Part shown: positions 16,426-25,798 of the stretch, piece by piece
Layout: every line of letters begins with the position of its first letter
Numbering within the stretch: position 1 is the stretch's first letter
Notes under the pieces: generated by a model
Seen by the model: the letters and a program-made list of their open reading frames with translations, nothing else
Told to the model about the DNA's origin: nothing
Databases searched by the model: none
Position numbers and translations under genes: made by a program
From: Qipengyuania nanhaisediminis
GTDB taxonomy: Bacteria; Pseudomonadota; Alphaproteobacteria; Sphingomonadales; Sphingomonadaceae
Assembly: GCF_900115585.1 (NCBI RefSeq)
Contig: NZ_FOWZ01000001.1
Coordinates: forward strand, 1,013,461-1,077,460
Direction: 5' to 3'
Length of the DNA stretch: 64,000 bases

Positions 16426-17771
16426 ATGCGCTCGCGTGTCAGCTTGCTGTCGCGCTGCAGGCTGAACCAGCCGTAGATAAAGACGATCGCGCACAGCGCG
16501 ACGATCAGGCCGAAGCCGAGCCAATCGGAATGGCCATAGAGCCATACGCCGAGCGCGGGCGCATAAATGTAGCTGGCACCGGCTACCGAGGCGGTCACGC
16601 CGCCCGCCTGGCCCTGCTCTGCGCGGGTTACGGCGAGTGATGTGCCCGAGGTCGATCCCGGCCTGAACAGCCCGAAGCCGAGCGAGGCGATGGCAAAGCT
16701 GAGCGCGATCGAGTGGATGTCGTCGGCAACGCCCAGCATGGCCACGCCGAAGCCTGCGACCGCAATGCCCGACAGCGTTGCCCCGCGCGGGCCGAGGTTG
16801 AGGCGCGGGATTAGGCCCCATTGTGCGAGCAGGGTGGCGATGGCGCCGGCCATCAGGACAAGGCCGACCGGCCCCGTGCCTTCCGCCGGCGTGTCCCTGA
16901 GGCCGAGCCGGTCGAGCACGAGGAAGCCCGCAATGCCGAGCACCATCGCTTGTGCGTGTCCGCCAAGGAGGCCCACGGTCACCCACGGGCGCAGGCGCGG
17001 TTCGAACCAGCGCAATTTGTGCGGCTCGACCTCTTCTTCGTCCTCATCCTCCTCGAGATCCGCCGAATGCGAAGCGCCTGCATAGGGCGCGTCATAGGCG
17101 CTGCCCCTCGCCGGGAACTGGGGCTCGTCATTCGGAAGCCTCAGCCGCAGCGCCATGAGCGTGATCACCCCGATCAGCGCGAAGATGATGAAAGGCCCGG
17201 TCAGCCCCACGAAGGGCAGGACCATCAGCGGGGCCAGGGCAGGGCCGATGACCGTGCCCAGCCCGAAGCTGGAGGCAATCAGCGACAGCGCCTGTGTCCG
17301 CTCTGCGCGCGGCGTGCGGCTGGCGACATAGGCCTGCACGGCCGGAGGGGCCGCGCTGCCGAACCCGCCGTAGAGGCTGCGCGCGGCGGCAAAGGCCATG
17401 AGCGCTGCCGTCCCGCTCAACAGGCCGATCAGGCCGAACCACAGGGCCAGCCCGCATAGCGCCATCGACACGATGAACCCGATCATGCCCAGCGCCATCA
17501 TGGCCTTGCGGCCCCGGCGGTCCGATCGATCCGCCCAGAACGGCGCGCACACGACCCACAGGAGGGCCGACCAGCTGTAGGCAAGGCTGATCCACACGTC
17601 GTCGATCTCGAGCGCCGTGCCGATCGAGGGCATGACCGACTGCATTGCAGTGTTGCCCGCCGCCGTCGTCAGCATAACGGCAAACAGCAGTGCCATCCGC
17701 TCGCGCGAGATCGGCTTTTGCGCCTTGGCGGCAGGTGACGTCACGGCGTCGGAAAGATCGGCATCAGCCAT
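16422..17771 (-). CDS. MFS transporter
   Basis: 449 residues with 12 predicted membrane helices. The loop 2-3 signature DRSDRRGRK is intact, and a very acidic cytoplasmic loop (EEDEDEEEVE) joins the two halves between helices 6 and 7. It belongs to the drug/metabolite branch of the MFS, resembling TetA/MdtG-like exporters; the substrate is unknown. It starts at an ATG at 17771 and converges with arsC. Confidence 0.88.
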   Translation of the reverse strand: MADADLSDAVTSPAAKAQKPISRERMALLFAVMLTTAAGNTAMQSVMPSIGTALEIDDVWISLAYSWSALLWVVCAPFWADRSDRRGRKAMMALGMIGFIVSMALCGLALWFGLIGLLSGTAALMAFAAARSLYGGFGSAAPPAVQAYVASRTPRAERTQALSLIASSFGLGTVIGPALAPLMVLPFVGLTGPFIIFALIGVITLMALRLRLPNDEPQFPARGSAYDAPYAGASHSADLEEDEDEEEVEPHKLRWFEPRLRPWVTVGLLGGHAQAMVLGIAGFLVLDRLGLRDTPAEGTGPVGLVLMAGAIATLLAQWGLIPRLNLGPRGATLSGIAVAGFGVAMLGVADDIHSIALSFAIASLGFGLFRPGSTSGTSLAVTRAEQGQAGGVTASVAGASYIYAPALGVWLYGHSDWLGFGLIVALCAIVFIYGWFSLQRDSKLTRERI

Positions 17772-17868
17772 AAGCCATGCGGGCTACGCCGAGCCGCTCT
17801 CCCTTGCAATGGCCAAGCGCGCCTGCCACAGCAAGTGCTTGTCTTTTCGATGTGAGGAGGGGCCGGAC

Positions 17869-18504
17869 TTGACCGGACCAAACAGTGTCGGAGCGCTCGA
17901 AAGGCGTTCGTTCAAACAGAAAGCTTCCCGGTTTTTCGGCCAGTGGGGCGTCTTCTTCAGGGGGTTCGTGGAGCATCCGAAGATGGTCGGCTCGATCATC
18001 CCGTCCTCGCGTTTCACCATCGATAAGATGCTTGCCCCGGTAAAATGGGACGAGTGCAAGCTCTTCGTCGAATACGGTCCGGGCGTGGGGACGTTCTGTC
18101 AGGCCGTGCTCGACCGGTTGCCGCGCGACGGGTCGCTGATCGTGATCGACACCAACCCGCTCTATATCGACTATCTGCGCAAGCACTTCGTGGACAGCCG
18201 CTTCACCGCGGTCCACGGATCGGCCTCCGATGTCGAAGAGATCGTCAAGGCGCACGGGCACGATCACGCCGACTACGTTCTGTCTGGCCTGCCGTTTTCG
18301 ACCCTGCCTGCGGGCGTAGGCCCCGCGATTGCAGAGGCGACCTACCGCGTCATCCGTCCCGGCGGAGCATTTCTGGTCTACCAGTTCTCCGCCAAGGCGC
18401 GCGACTACATGGCGCCCCATTTCGAGCGGATCGAGCGCGGGTTCGAGGCGCTCAACGTGCTTCCCTGCCAGCTGTTCTGGGGCTGGAAAGAACCGAAGAA
18501 CTAG
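17869..18504 (+). CDS. SAM-dependent methyltransferase, phospholipid N-methyltransferase-like
   Basis: About 211 residues. FFRGFVEHPKMVGSIIPSS at the N-terminus and the SAM-binding FVEYGPGVGTFCQAVLDR match the small PmtA/rRNA-adenine-dimethylase-like group that methylates phosphatidylethanolamine in alphaproteobacteria. LSGLPFSTLP takes the place of the catalytic NxPF-like loop. I prefer TTG at 17869 because GAGGAGGGG ends about 6 bases upstream; an in-frame ATG at 17809 would add 20 unlikely residues. It is divergent from the MFS gene. Phospholipid specificity is inferred. Confidence 0.78.
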   Translation: MTGPNSVGALERRSFKQKASRFFGQWGVFFRGFVEHPKMVGSIIPSSRFTIDKMLAPVKWDECKLFVEYGPGVGTFCQAVLDRLPRDGSLIVIDTNPLYIDYLRKHFVDSRFTAVHGSASDVEEIVKAHGHDHADYVLSGLPFSTLPAGVGPAIAEATYRVIRPGGAFLVYQFSAKARDYMAPHFERIERGFEALNVLPCQLFWGWKEPKN

Positions 18505-19328
18505 GCTTCGAGGCTGTCGTCCGCTACCGAGAGACGCGATAGCTGGGCATGGATGGCGGCAAAGATGCTGACCATGAATACCGACGATAGCGCATCGACG
18601 ACGCCCGCGAAGAGAGCCGTGCCGAAGCTGACCGTTTCCGGCCCACCGAACGAGAAGACCAGGCCGACGACCCAGCCTGCGATCAGGAACAGGATGAAGG
18701 CTGCAACCGCCAGCAGCAGGTAGAAGCCCAGCAGGCGAAACGAATTGCCCTTCGTCAGCTTCCATGACCGGCGCAGGGCAGCAACGGGATTGCGCTCTCC
18801 CTCGAGGCCGATCACCGCCGTTGTCAGCGAGAACTTGATCATCAGGTAGATGACCAGCGGGATCATCACCAGCGCTCCGACCACGGCGATCGGTGCAAGG
18901 CCTGCAAATGCCGGCAATGCCACGAGCAGTACGTAGGGACCCATAAGCGCCAGGATCTGCAGGATATAGGCACCGACGAAACTTGGCAGCAGGCCCGCAG
19001 CCGTGCCGAGTGCTTCCCCGACCGTTGGCGACGCGCGGCGGCGCATGAAGGCGAACATCGCCAATTGGGCAATGCTGGTCAGCAGGAAGACGACAAGGAA
19101 CAGCCACCAGTATTCGGCGATCAGTGTCTGCATGGCCGCTTGCAGCTGGTCCATGTCGGGCTGCGCCGAATTGCCGCCGGCGATCTGCAGGCTCGCATCG
19201 GGGAACAGGATCGCGGCGAATGCGGACGGCAGGAAGATCAGGACACCCGCGATCGTCGCCAGCAGCCCGAAATTGCTGCGGATCATGGCAAGCGCCTCGC
19301 TCCAGCCCTTGTCGAAGTCGAATTTCAT
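18501..19328 (-). CDS. Polytopic membrane protein, glycerophosphodiesterase-membrane-domain-like
   Basis: 275 residues with about six membrane helices. The short [18 protein letters not shown] first helix, and a late [19 protein letters not shown] segment resemble the membrane domain found fused to some glycerophosphodiester phosphodiesterases, without the catalytic domain. I chose ATG 19328 because GAGAGGG is about 8 bases upstream. The stop overlaps that of the methyltransferase gene by four bases (ctag). The function is unknown. Confidence 0.7.
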   Translation of the reverse strand: MKFDFDKGWSEALAMIRSNFGLLATIAGVLIFLPSAFAAILFPDASLQIAGGNSAQPDMDQLQAAMQTLIAEYWWLFLVVFLLTSIAQLAMFAFMRRRASPTVGEALGTAAGLLPSFVGAYILQILALMGPYVLLVALPAFAGLAPIAVVGALVMIPLVIYLMIKFSLTTAVIGLEGERNPVAALRRSWKLTKGNSFRLLGFYLLLAVAAFILFLIAGWVVGLVFSFGGPETVSFGTALFAGVVDALSSVFMVSIFAAIHAQLSRLSVADDSLEA

Positions 19329-19385
19329 CGCGTTACCCTCTCTTTCCCACTTGATAAGCGCAGCGGGCATTGCCACGCAATCACG

Positions 19386-20057
19386 ATGGACGATTTGCTC
19401 ACCGATAGCGTCGAATGGCGTGCCGAAAAGGCGCGGGTTCCCTATCGCGAAGCGCTCGAGCAGATGGAGGCCCGCAACCGGGCGATTGCCGAGGGCGAAG
19501 CGCCCGAGCTGGTGTGGATGCTCGAGCACCCGCCGGTCTACACCGCCGGTACCAGTGCCGACGGTGCGGAATTGCTCGACCCGAGGTTCGAAGTGGTCGA
19601 GGCGGGGCGCGGCGGCCGCTATACCTACCACGGACCCGGCCAGCGGATCGGCTACATCATGCTCGACCTGAAGGAACGCGGACGCGACGTGCGCTGCTTC
19701 GTCCATTCGGTGGAAGGCTGGGTGATCGCGACGCTGGGCGATCTGGGTGTCGAATGCTGGCGCTCCGAAGGGCGTATCGGCATCTGGACCCGCGATGTGG
19801 ACGGTCGTGAAGCCAAGATCGGCGCCATCGGCGTGCGGGTCAGGCGGTGGGTCACGATGCACGGCTTTTCGGTCAACCTCGATCCCGACCTTTCGCATTT
19901 CACGGGCATCGTGCCGTGCGGGATCGACGAATTCGGCGTGACAAGCATGGCACGGCTGGGCCATGCCACAACGCCAGAGGCGTTCGATGAAGCGCTCAGG
20001 CAGCGGGCCGGCGACTTCCTCGCCGCGCTGTCGGGAAAGGAATGTGCGTTGCCATGA
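19386..20057 (+). CDS. lipB: Lipoyl(octanoyl) transferase LipB
   Basis: 223 residues. It transfers octanoate from octanoyl-ACP to the lipoyl domains of 2-oxoacid dehydrogenases and the glycine cleavage H protein. The family motifs are present: [12 protein letters not shown] (substrate pocket), the catalytic Lys at 144 (AKIGAIGVR) and the catalytic Cys at 178 (IVPCGID). It is divergent from the preceding membrane protein gene. Its TGA overlaps the ATG of the following lipoprotein gene. Confidence 0.95.
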   Translation: MDDLLTDSVEWRAEKARVPYREALEQMEARNRAIAEGEAPELVWMLEHPPVYTAGTSADGAELLDPRFEVVEAGRGGRYTYHGPGQRIGYIMLDLKERGRDVRCFVHSVEGWVIATLGDLGVECWRSEGRIGIWTRDVDGREAKIGAIGVRVRRWVTMHGFSVNLDPDLSHFTGIVPCGIDEFGVTSMARLGHATTPEAFDEALRQRAGDFLAALSGKECALP

Positions 20058-20380
20058 AGCGGATCGGGATCATTGTTGCTGGCGCGGTGCTGCTTGCGGC
20101 CTGCCAGGACGAGGCGAGCGAGGTTGCAACTTCAGACGAGGGCCAGACCGCGGAAGGCGAAGTTCTGGGCGGCACCATCAGCGACGACATGCTTCCGCTT
20201 GCCACGCGCACTTCGCAGCCTCCGGCATTGCAGCAACAATCATCCAACGAGAGTGCGACGCCTTCTTCCGGGTCCGCACCGGCTCAGCCCGAAGAGCAAA
20301 GCGATCAGGAAGCGCCCGCTGCAGAACCGGCAGAGCCTGCAGGGGAGGCACCCGCCGCCGAGGCGGACGACGAGGCTTAA
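20054..20380 (+). CDS. Small predicted lipoprotein, acidic and Pro/Ala/Glu-rich
   Basis: 108 residues with a lipoprotein signal peptide ending in the lipobox LLAAC, then a low-complexity acidic tail rich in Glu, Ala, Pro and Gln with no recognisable domain. I chose the ATG at 20054, which overlaps the lipB stop (atga), so it is co-translated with lipB; an in-frame ATG at 20042 would add four residues. The stop overlaps that of the CitE-like gene (ttaa). The function is unknown. Confidence 0.7.
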   Translation: MKRIGIIVAGAVLLAACQDEASEVATSDEGQTAEGEVLGGTISDDMLPLATRTSQPPALQQQSSNESATPSSGSAPAQPEEQSDQEAPAAEPAEPAGEAPAAEADDEA

Positions 20381-21252
20381 GCTTCTCCGAGCAGGGCCTT
20401 GGCCCGGGCGAGTTCGGCCTGCCCGACATAGCGCCCGCGAAACGGCATGACCTCCGCTCCGGGATTTAGGGAGAAAAGCCCGATAAGTTCGCGCGCTTCT
20501 GCGGTTTCATCGGCCGAAGGTGCGAAATTCCTGTTGATCGCGTCGACCTGTGAAGGGTGCATCGCAACCATTCCCGTGAACCCGTCCGCGCGGGCTGCCT
20601 TGATAGCGCGCTCTGCACCTTCTGCATCGCGATGGTCGCGGAAACCGGCCTCGATCGCCTGAAGGCCTCGTGCATGAGCGGCAAGCAGGACTTGTGCGCG
20701 CACATGGGCGAGCGGATCGATCCACAACCCGCCGGGCCCGCGCATCCTGCGCGCTCCGATGGAGCGTGCGAGAGCCGCGGCGTCCCAGCCGTAACCCACG
20801 ATGCGGGCATGGAGCTCGTTCGCGAATGCAGCGAGGTTGAGGGCTGCGAGCGGCGTCCCGCCGAGTTCGGGCACGATGCGGATCGAATTGCTGCGCAGTC
20901 CGGCCTTGGCTTCGCCTTCGTAGAGCATGGCAGCGAATTGCTGGATATCCTCGCTGCCGGAACACCCGGCCAGGACGATCCCATCAGGTGCACCCTCCAG
21001 CGCTGCATCGAGGTCGTCGCGCCACTGCGGGCTCGAGACGGGACCTACGCGCGCCCAGCGTTCGAAGCGGCGGGCGGCAACCAGTTGCTCGCGGTGCGAG
21101 ACGAGCCAGTCGCGCGCTGCGAGGCGGCTGTGCTGCTTCGCGTCGGCATTTCCGGCGCGGGCCAGGTCCACGACGACGACGTCTGCGCCGCTGCCTGCAA
21201 CCTGGCCCAAGGCCTTCTCCTTGTCCGCCGGGACCTGGATCCACGAGCGCAT
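20377..21252 (-). CDS. HpcH/HpaI/CitE-family lyase-like protein with altered metal-site motif
   Basis: 291 residues, TIM-barrel fold of the citrate lyase beta / malyl-CoA lyase family. The C-terminal signature HPSQVDAINRNFAPS and the GFRDHRDAEG region are clear. The normally acidic DLEDAV motif is replaced by DLARAG, and the usual metal-binding ET segment reads PELGG, so classical CoA-ester lyase activity is doubtful. I chose ATG 21252 because AAGGAGGG is 6 bases upstream. It starts 45 bases after the old yellow enzyme gene and probably shares its transcript. Confidence 0.75.
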   Translation of the reverse strand: MRSWIQVPADKEKALGQVAGSGADVVVVDLARAGNADAKQHSRLAARDWLVSHREQLVAARRFERWARVGPVSSPQWRDDLDAALEGAPDGIVLAGCSGSEDIQQFAAMLYEGEAKAGLRSNSIRIVPELGGTPLAALNLAAFANELHARIVGYGWDAAALARSIGARRMRGPGGLWIDPLAHVRAQVLLAAHARGLQAIEAGFRDHRDAEGAERAIKAARADGFTGMVAMHPSQVDAINRNFAPSADETAEARELIGLFSLNPGAEVMPFRGRYVGQAELARAKALLGEA

Positions 21253-21296
21253 ATGCAACCCTCCTTAGCGTGCGACACGCGCCGGGACGGTGCGAA

Positions 21297-22409
21297 TCAC
21301 TTGGCCGCAGTGTGCTCCTGTTTGGTTAGCATGGGGTAATCAATGTATCCCTCAGGTCCCGGAAGGTACCAGCTTTGCGGAACGTTTACATTGGGTTGCA
21401 GGTCTGCGCCCAGGCGGAAACGCTCCGGCAGGTCGGGGTTGGAGATGAAGTCGCGCCCCCAGCTGACGGCATCGCAACGACCCGCTTCGATGTCGGTCAC
21501 CGCATCTTCGGGGGAGTAATCGCTGTTGAGCACCAGGGGTCCCGAATAGATCTGGCGGATCAGCGGGCTTTGCTTGGGCACGTCGGTGCTTCCGAAAGTG
21601 CCTTCCGGTCCCGGCTCGCGCAGTTCGAGAAAGGCGAGGCCGAGTTCTTCGACCACCTTCGCGGCGGCACCGAAAGTTGCGGGCGGATTGCTGTCGTCAC
21701 ACCCTTGCGTCTCGCCGTTGGGCGACAAGCGCACGCCGACGCGGTCGGCGCCCCATACGTCGATGAGGGCAGTCAGCACTTCGCGCAGGAAACGCGTGCG
21801 GTTCTGCGGGCTGCCGCCGTACTCGTCATCGCGCTGGTTGGTGCTGTCGCGCAGGAATTGGTCGACCAGATAGCCGTTCGCTCCGTGCAGCTGGACGCCG
21901 TCGAACCCGGCCTTTTTCGCATTCTCGGCGGCGTGGCGATAATCTTCTACAACTCGGGCGATCTCGTCCGTGCCGAGCGCGCGGGCAGGCTGGTAATCCT
22001 TGCGGCCCTCGAACGTGTGGGCATGGCCGGGAGCGCAGGTGGCGCTGGCCGAGACCGGCGGTTCGCCGCCGAGGAAATCGGGATGGACGAGGCGGCCCAT
22101 ATGCCACAGTTGGAGGACGATCTTTCCGCCTTCCTCGTGCACGGCCTGTGTCACGGGCTTCCAGCCTTCGACCTGTTCATCGCTCCAGATGCCGGGAGCG
22201 GCGGGCCACCCCAGGCCTTCCACGCTGATGCCGGTGGCTTCCGAAATGATCAGGCCTGCCCCTGCGCGCTGGCGGTAATAGGTCGCCATCATCTCATTCG
22301 GGATCGAGCCGGGCTGCGTCGAACGGCCGCGGGTGAGCGGGGCCATGTAGACGCGGTTCTTCGTTTCGATCGCGCCGAGAGCGAGCGGTTCGAACAGCTT
22401 TGCATGCAT
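21297..22409 (-). CDS. Old yellow enzyme family alkene reductase
   Basis: 370 residues, FMN-dependent TIM barrel of the NemA/XenB/OPR group. Conserved features are MAPLTRGRS, HMGRLVHP, the paired histidine-asparagine-type region HGANGYLVDQFLRDSTNQR and DDEYGGS. These enzymes reduce activated C=C bonds, nitro compounds or nitrate esters with NADPH. ATG at 22409 begins the conserved LFEPL segment. It is divergent from the EamA gene and probably co-transcribed with the downstream CitE-like gene. Confidence 0.92.
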   Translation of the reverse strand: MHAKLFEPLALGAIETKNRVYMAPLTRGRSTQPGSIPNEMMATYYRQRAGAGLIISEATGISVEGLGWPAAPGIWSDEQVEGWKPVTQAVHEEGGKIVLQLWHMGRLVHPDFLGGEPPVSASATCAPGHAHTFEGRKDYQPARALGTDEIARVVEDYRHAAENAKKAGFDGVQLHGANGYLVDQFLRDSTNQRDDEYGGSPQNRTRFLREVLTALIDVWGADRVGVRLSPNGETQGCDDSNPPATFGAAAKVVEELGLAFLELREPGPEGTFGSTDVPKQSPLIRQIYSGPLVLNSDYSPEDAVTDIEAGRCDAVSWGRDFISNPDLPERFRLGADLQPNVNVPQSWYLPGPEGYIDYPMLTKQEHTAAK

Positions 22410-22465
22410 GTGGGACAAGTCCTTTTTTGCTGACTTCCTTGTGACAGGAGAGCTAGGGGGCCGGG

Positions 22466-23383
22466 ATGAGCGAAACAAGCGCCCCGGCCGACAAGAATGG
22501 CTTTCAGCCCGGCGCGTGGCACTTCGTCGCTCTTCTTGCCGGCAACTTCGCGCTTGCCCTCGGTCCTTGGCTGGTGAGGCTGGCGGACACGGGGCCCGTC
22601 TCGTCGGCCTTCTGGAGATTGCTGCTGCCGATCCCCCTTCTTGCGCTGCTCGCCTGGCGCACAAGGTCACCCGAACCGCTCGACAAGCGGCTGGCGCTGC
22701 TTGCCGTGGCGGCCGGTGTGTTCTTCGCCCTCGACCTTGCCAGCTGGCACGTCGGGATCGAGCGCACGCGGCTCGGCAATGCGGTTCTGTTCGGGAATTC
22801 CGGCAGCGTGATCCTGATGATCTGGGGGCTGATTGCCCTGCGCCGTGCGCCATCCGGGCGCGAGTTTTCGGGGGTGGCCATGGCTTTGCTGGGCGCGGCG
22901 ATCCTCTTGGGGCGCAGCCTAGAAATTTCGCAGGAGAGCTTCGTCGGCGACCTATTCTGCCTTGCTGCGGGCCTGTTCTATGCCTTCTACCTCTTGCCTG
23001 CACAGCGCGCGAGAACGGCGCTCGGGCAATGGAGCGTGCTCTTGCTGGTCTCGCTGGCCGCATCGCCGATCCTGCTCTCCATCGCAGTGGCGAGCGGAGA
23101 GCCGATCTGGCCGGGCGCGGCAGGCTGGCAGCCGGTTATCCTGCTGGCATTGTCGAGCCAGGTCATCGGGCAGGGCCTTCTCGTCTTCTCGCTGCGCCAT
23201 TTCCCGCCGCTGATCATCGGCATGGCGCTGCTGCTGCAGCCGGCCATTGGCGCGACGATCGGCTGGGCGGTCTTCGGAGAAATGCTCACCCTGCTGGACA
23301 TCGCAGGCATGGCGCTGGTCGGGACCGCGCTGGTCATCGCCCGCAGTGCGGCAGGCAAGGTCAAGGTCCCCCGGACGCGCTGA
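22466..23383 (+). CDS. EamA/RhaT family (DMT superfamily) transporter
   Basis: 305 residues, ten predicted membrane helices in two EamA repeats (first half ends about residue 145, second repeat from FVGDLFCLAAGLFYAFY). Short charged ends, with the usual SQVIGQGLLVFSLRHFPP and LLQPAIGATIGW elements of the second repeat. It probably exports or exchanges small metabolites; the substrate is unknown. The ATG follows a G-rich ribosome-binding region. It shares a 56-base divergent gap with the old yellow enzyme gene. Confidence 0.88.
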   Translation: MSETSAPADKNGFQPGAWHFVALLAGNFALALGPWLVRLADTGPVSSAFWRLLLPIPLLALLAWRTRSPEPLDKRLALLAVAAGVFFALDLASWHVGIERTRLGNAVLFGNSGSVILMIWGLIALRRAPSGREFSGVAMALLGAAILLGRSLEISQESFVGDLFCLAAGLFYAFYLLPAQRARTALGQWSVLLLVSLAASPILLSIAVASGEPIWPGAAGWQPVILLALSSQVIGQGLLVFSLRHFPPLIIGMALLLQPAIGATIGWAVFGEMLTLLDIAGMALVGTALVIARSAAGKVKVPRTR

Positions 23384-23386
23384 GCG

Positions 23387-24703
23387 TCACCAGAAGGTGC
23401 GGTTGAATTCGCTGTGGTGCTGTTGGAAACGCTCCAGGTCCGGGCCGGCAAGGCTCAGCTTCACCTGTTCCGCCAGCTTGTCCGCCTCGGCCTTGAGGCT
23501 GGCCTGGCGCTCTTCGTGCTTGAGCGGAGTGGCCGCATTGGCGAGCGTGTCCAGCATGACCTCGGCTGCAATCGGCGAGGTCGCCACGGCACTGCGGATC
23601 GCGCCGAACCCGCGCTTTACGTAGTGATCGAATCCGTCGGGGGCAGGGATCACGGGGCAGTCCTCGGCGTCTTCGCCGCACACGTCCTTGCGCAGGTCCC
23701 GGCGTCCGACTTCTGCCGTCGCCGCGCCAAGCCAGTGTAGCGCCGTAATCGCGGTAAAAGGATCGTTGATCCCGGGCGAGAGCGCGCGCAGGCCGATTTC
23801 CACCAGTTCGTCGATCAGGAATTGGGGGTCCTGTTCAGGCGTACGTGTGGCGCCGAGCGTGAAACACTCGCGAACGCGCTCTTCGATCTTTTCCGGTTTG
23901 CATCCCTTGATGCACATGAGTTCCATTTCGCGGTGGACGAAGTCGCCCGTCCGCACGACCAGCGAGAAAGTGCAGCCGCACTCCCGCGCGATTTTTTCGA
24001 GATCCTCGAAATCGATGAGCTGAAGATAGCCGGTGTCCCAGGCGGTAATCGGATCGCCTCCTTCGGGTTCGCGCGCATCGGCGAACTCATCCTCGACCGG
24101 ATATGTCTCGCGGATGGCATCGAGCAGGCGGCTGCCGATCCCTTCGAGCACCTTGTTGATACGAATGCTGGACGGGATGTGGTTGAGGAAGAAAACCAGC
24201 ACCGCAACGCACAGGCCGAGCAGGACGTAGGCGACGAGCAGCGAAAGTTGCGGAGTGAAACCGGGCAGCGCGGTGGTCGTCGCATCGCTGATCGTGGCGG
24301 GCGTCTCGTCTTCGGCGCGAACGGCGCGAAGGACCAGGAGGGAATAGACGAAGCTGCCGATAAAGGTCGCAAGGCTCAGCTGGTTGCCGCGATCTTCCAT
24401 GAAGTTCGTCAGCAGCCGCGGCCCGTAATTGCCGCTGGCATAGGCGACCGCCGCGATCGTGATCGAGAATACCGTCGAGGCGACACCGATCATGCTGCCG
24501 GCCATGACCGTCAGCATGTCCGCCGCGCCCTTGGGCCGGGCGGGGACGAGCCAGTTCACGTCATTGAGGAATTCGGCGAAACCGGAGCGATCCAGCCACA
24601 CCATCGCAAAGGCCAGAAGCGCGGCCAGGATCGAGAACAGCGCCGGGTAGAACCAGTAGTTGGCGTTCAGGCGCGCCCAGAAAAAGCGGATTTCAGCGGT
24701 CAT
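23387..24703 (-). CDS. DUF2254 family membrane protein
   Basis: 438 residues. About four membrane helices occupy the first 170 residues (ALFSILAALLAFAMVWLD, SMIGVASTVFSITIAAVAYAS), followed by a soluble region with the family motifs RLLTNFMEDRGNQ, FIGSFVY and RALSPGINDPFTA. The function of DUF2254 is not established. It begins 34 bases after the nadA stop on the same strand and may share its transcript. Confidence 0.88.
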   Translation of the reverse strand: MTAEIRFFWARLNANYWFYPALFSILAALLAFAMVWLDRSGFAEFLNDVNWLVPARPKGAADMLTVMAGSMIGVASTVFSITIAAVAYASGNYGPRLLTNFMEDRGNQLSLATFIGSFVYSLLVLRAVRAEDETPATISDATTTALPGFTPQLSLLVAYVLLGLCVAVLVFFLNHIPSSIRINKVLEGIGSRLLDAIRETYPVEDEFADAREPEGGDPITAWDTGYLQLIDFEDLEKIARECGCTFSLVVRTGDFVHREMELMCIKGCKPEKIEERVRECFTLGATRTPEQDPQFLIDELVEIGLRALSPGINDPFTAITALHWLGAATAEVGRRDLRKDVCGEDAEDCPVIPAPDGFDHYVKRGFGAIRSAVATSPIAAEVMLDTLANAATPLKHEERQASLKAEADKLAEQVKLSLAGPDLERFQQHHSEFNRTFW

Positions 24704-24737
24704 GCAGGGCTAAACGCGCATGACCGCTCTCGGTGCC

Positions 24738-25724
24738 TCAGACTTTGCTCAGATCGCCCTTGCCGATGGTCCCGCTGGCCATTTCGAGCATCTTGTCGAG
24801 GCTTTGCTTGGCCTTGAGGCGCAGCCCTTCCTCGATTTCGATGCGCGGTTCGAGATCGCGCAGGCAGGCGTACATCTTCTCCATGGTGTTTAGCGCCATG
24901 TAGGGGCAGATATTGCAGCTGCAGTTGCCGTCCGCACCCGGGGCGCCGATGAAATTCTTCTCGGGCAGGGCTTTTTCCATCTGGTGGATGATGTGCGGTT
25001 CGGTCGCGACGATCAGCGTGTCGCCTTCGAATGTCTTGGCGAATTGCAGGATGCCGCTGGTCGAGCCGACGTAATCGGCATGGTCGATTATCGTCGGCGG
25101 GCATTCGGGGTGCGCAGCGACAGGCGCATCGGGCTGCTGGGCCTTCAATTTGAGCAGTTCGGTCTCGCTGAAAGCCTCGTGCACGATGCAGACACCCGGC
25201 CACAGCAGCATTTCGCGGTTGAACTTGCGGCTCATGTAGCCGCCAAGGTGACGGTCGGGGCCGAAGATGATCTTCTGGTCTTCGGGGATCTGGCTGATGA
25301 TCGTTTCCGCGCTGGAGCTGGTGACGATCACGTCCGACAGGGCCTTCACCTCGGTCGAGCAGTTGATGTAGGTAAGCGCGATGTGGTCCGGATGGGCTTC
25401 GCGGAAAGCCTTGAACTTTTCGGGCGGGCAGCTGTCTTCGAGGCTGCACCCGGCGTCCATGTCGGGGAGGACAACGATCTTTTCTGGGCTGAGGATCTTG
25501 GCCGTGTCGGCCATGAACTTCACGCCGCAGAACACGATGACGTCGGCATCGGTTTCCGCTGCCTTGCGCGACAATTCCAGGCTGTCGCCCACGAAATCGG
25601 CGATGTCCTGGATATCCGCGGTCTGGTAATAATGCGCCAGGATGATCGCGTTCTTCTCCTTGCGGAGGCGATCGATTTCGCTGAGCAGGTCTTCCCCGGT
25701 CGGCAGGCTGGTTTCGGCAGTCAT
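24738..25724 (-). CDS. nadA: Quinolinate synthase NadA
   Basis: 328 residues. It condenses iminoaspartate with dihydroxyacetone phosphate to quinolinate in de novo NAD synthesis. The three cysteines that bind the [4Fe-4S] cluster are present: DAGCSLED, HPECPP and the C-terminal CSCNICPYM. ILAHYYQ and FCGVKFMAD are also typical. No nadB or nadC is adjacent. The upstream gap (25725-25798) shows no recognisable riboswitch. Confidence 0.96.
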   Translation of the reverse strand: MTAETSLPTGEDLLSEIDRLRKEKNAIILAHYYQTADIQDIADFVGDSLELSRKAAETDADVIVFCGVKFMADTAKILSPEKIVVLPDMDAGCSLEDSCPPEKFKAFREAHPDHIALTYINCSTEVKALSDVIVTSSSAETIISQIPEDQKIIFGPDRHLGGYMSRKFNREMLLWPGVCIVHEAFSETELLKLKAQQPDAPVAAHPECPPTIIDHADYVGSTSGILQFAKTFEGDTLIVATEPHIIHQMEKALPEKNFIGAPGADGNCSCNICPYMALNTMEKMYACLRDLEPRIEIEEGLRLKAKQSLDKMLEMASGTIGKGDLSKV

Positions 25725-25798
25725 AATCTGTCCCGTCTGATGCGTTTGATGCGCTTATAGACAGAATGGCTGGCGAGGCGAGGGGGTTCCGCGAACCG

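Noticed and set aside
17617..17868. Long N-terminal extension of the methyltransferase
   Set aside because: The extension overlaps the MFS gene and has no domain; the TTG at 17869 has a strong ribosome-binding site.
25725..25798. A riboswitch or NadR-type element before nadA
   Set aside because: The 74 bases show no conserved pairing or known motif.
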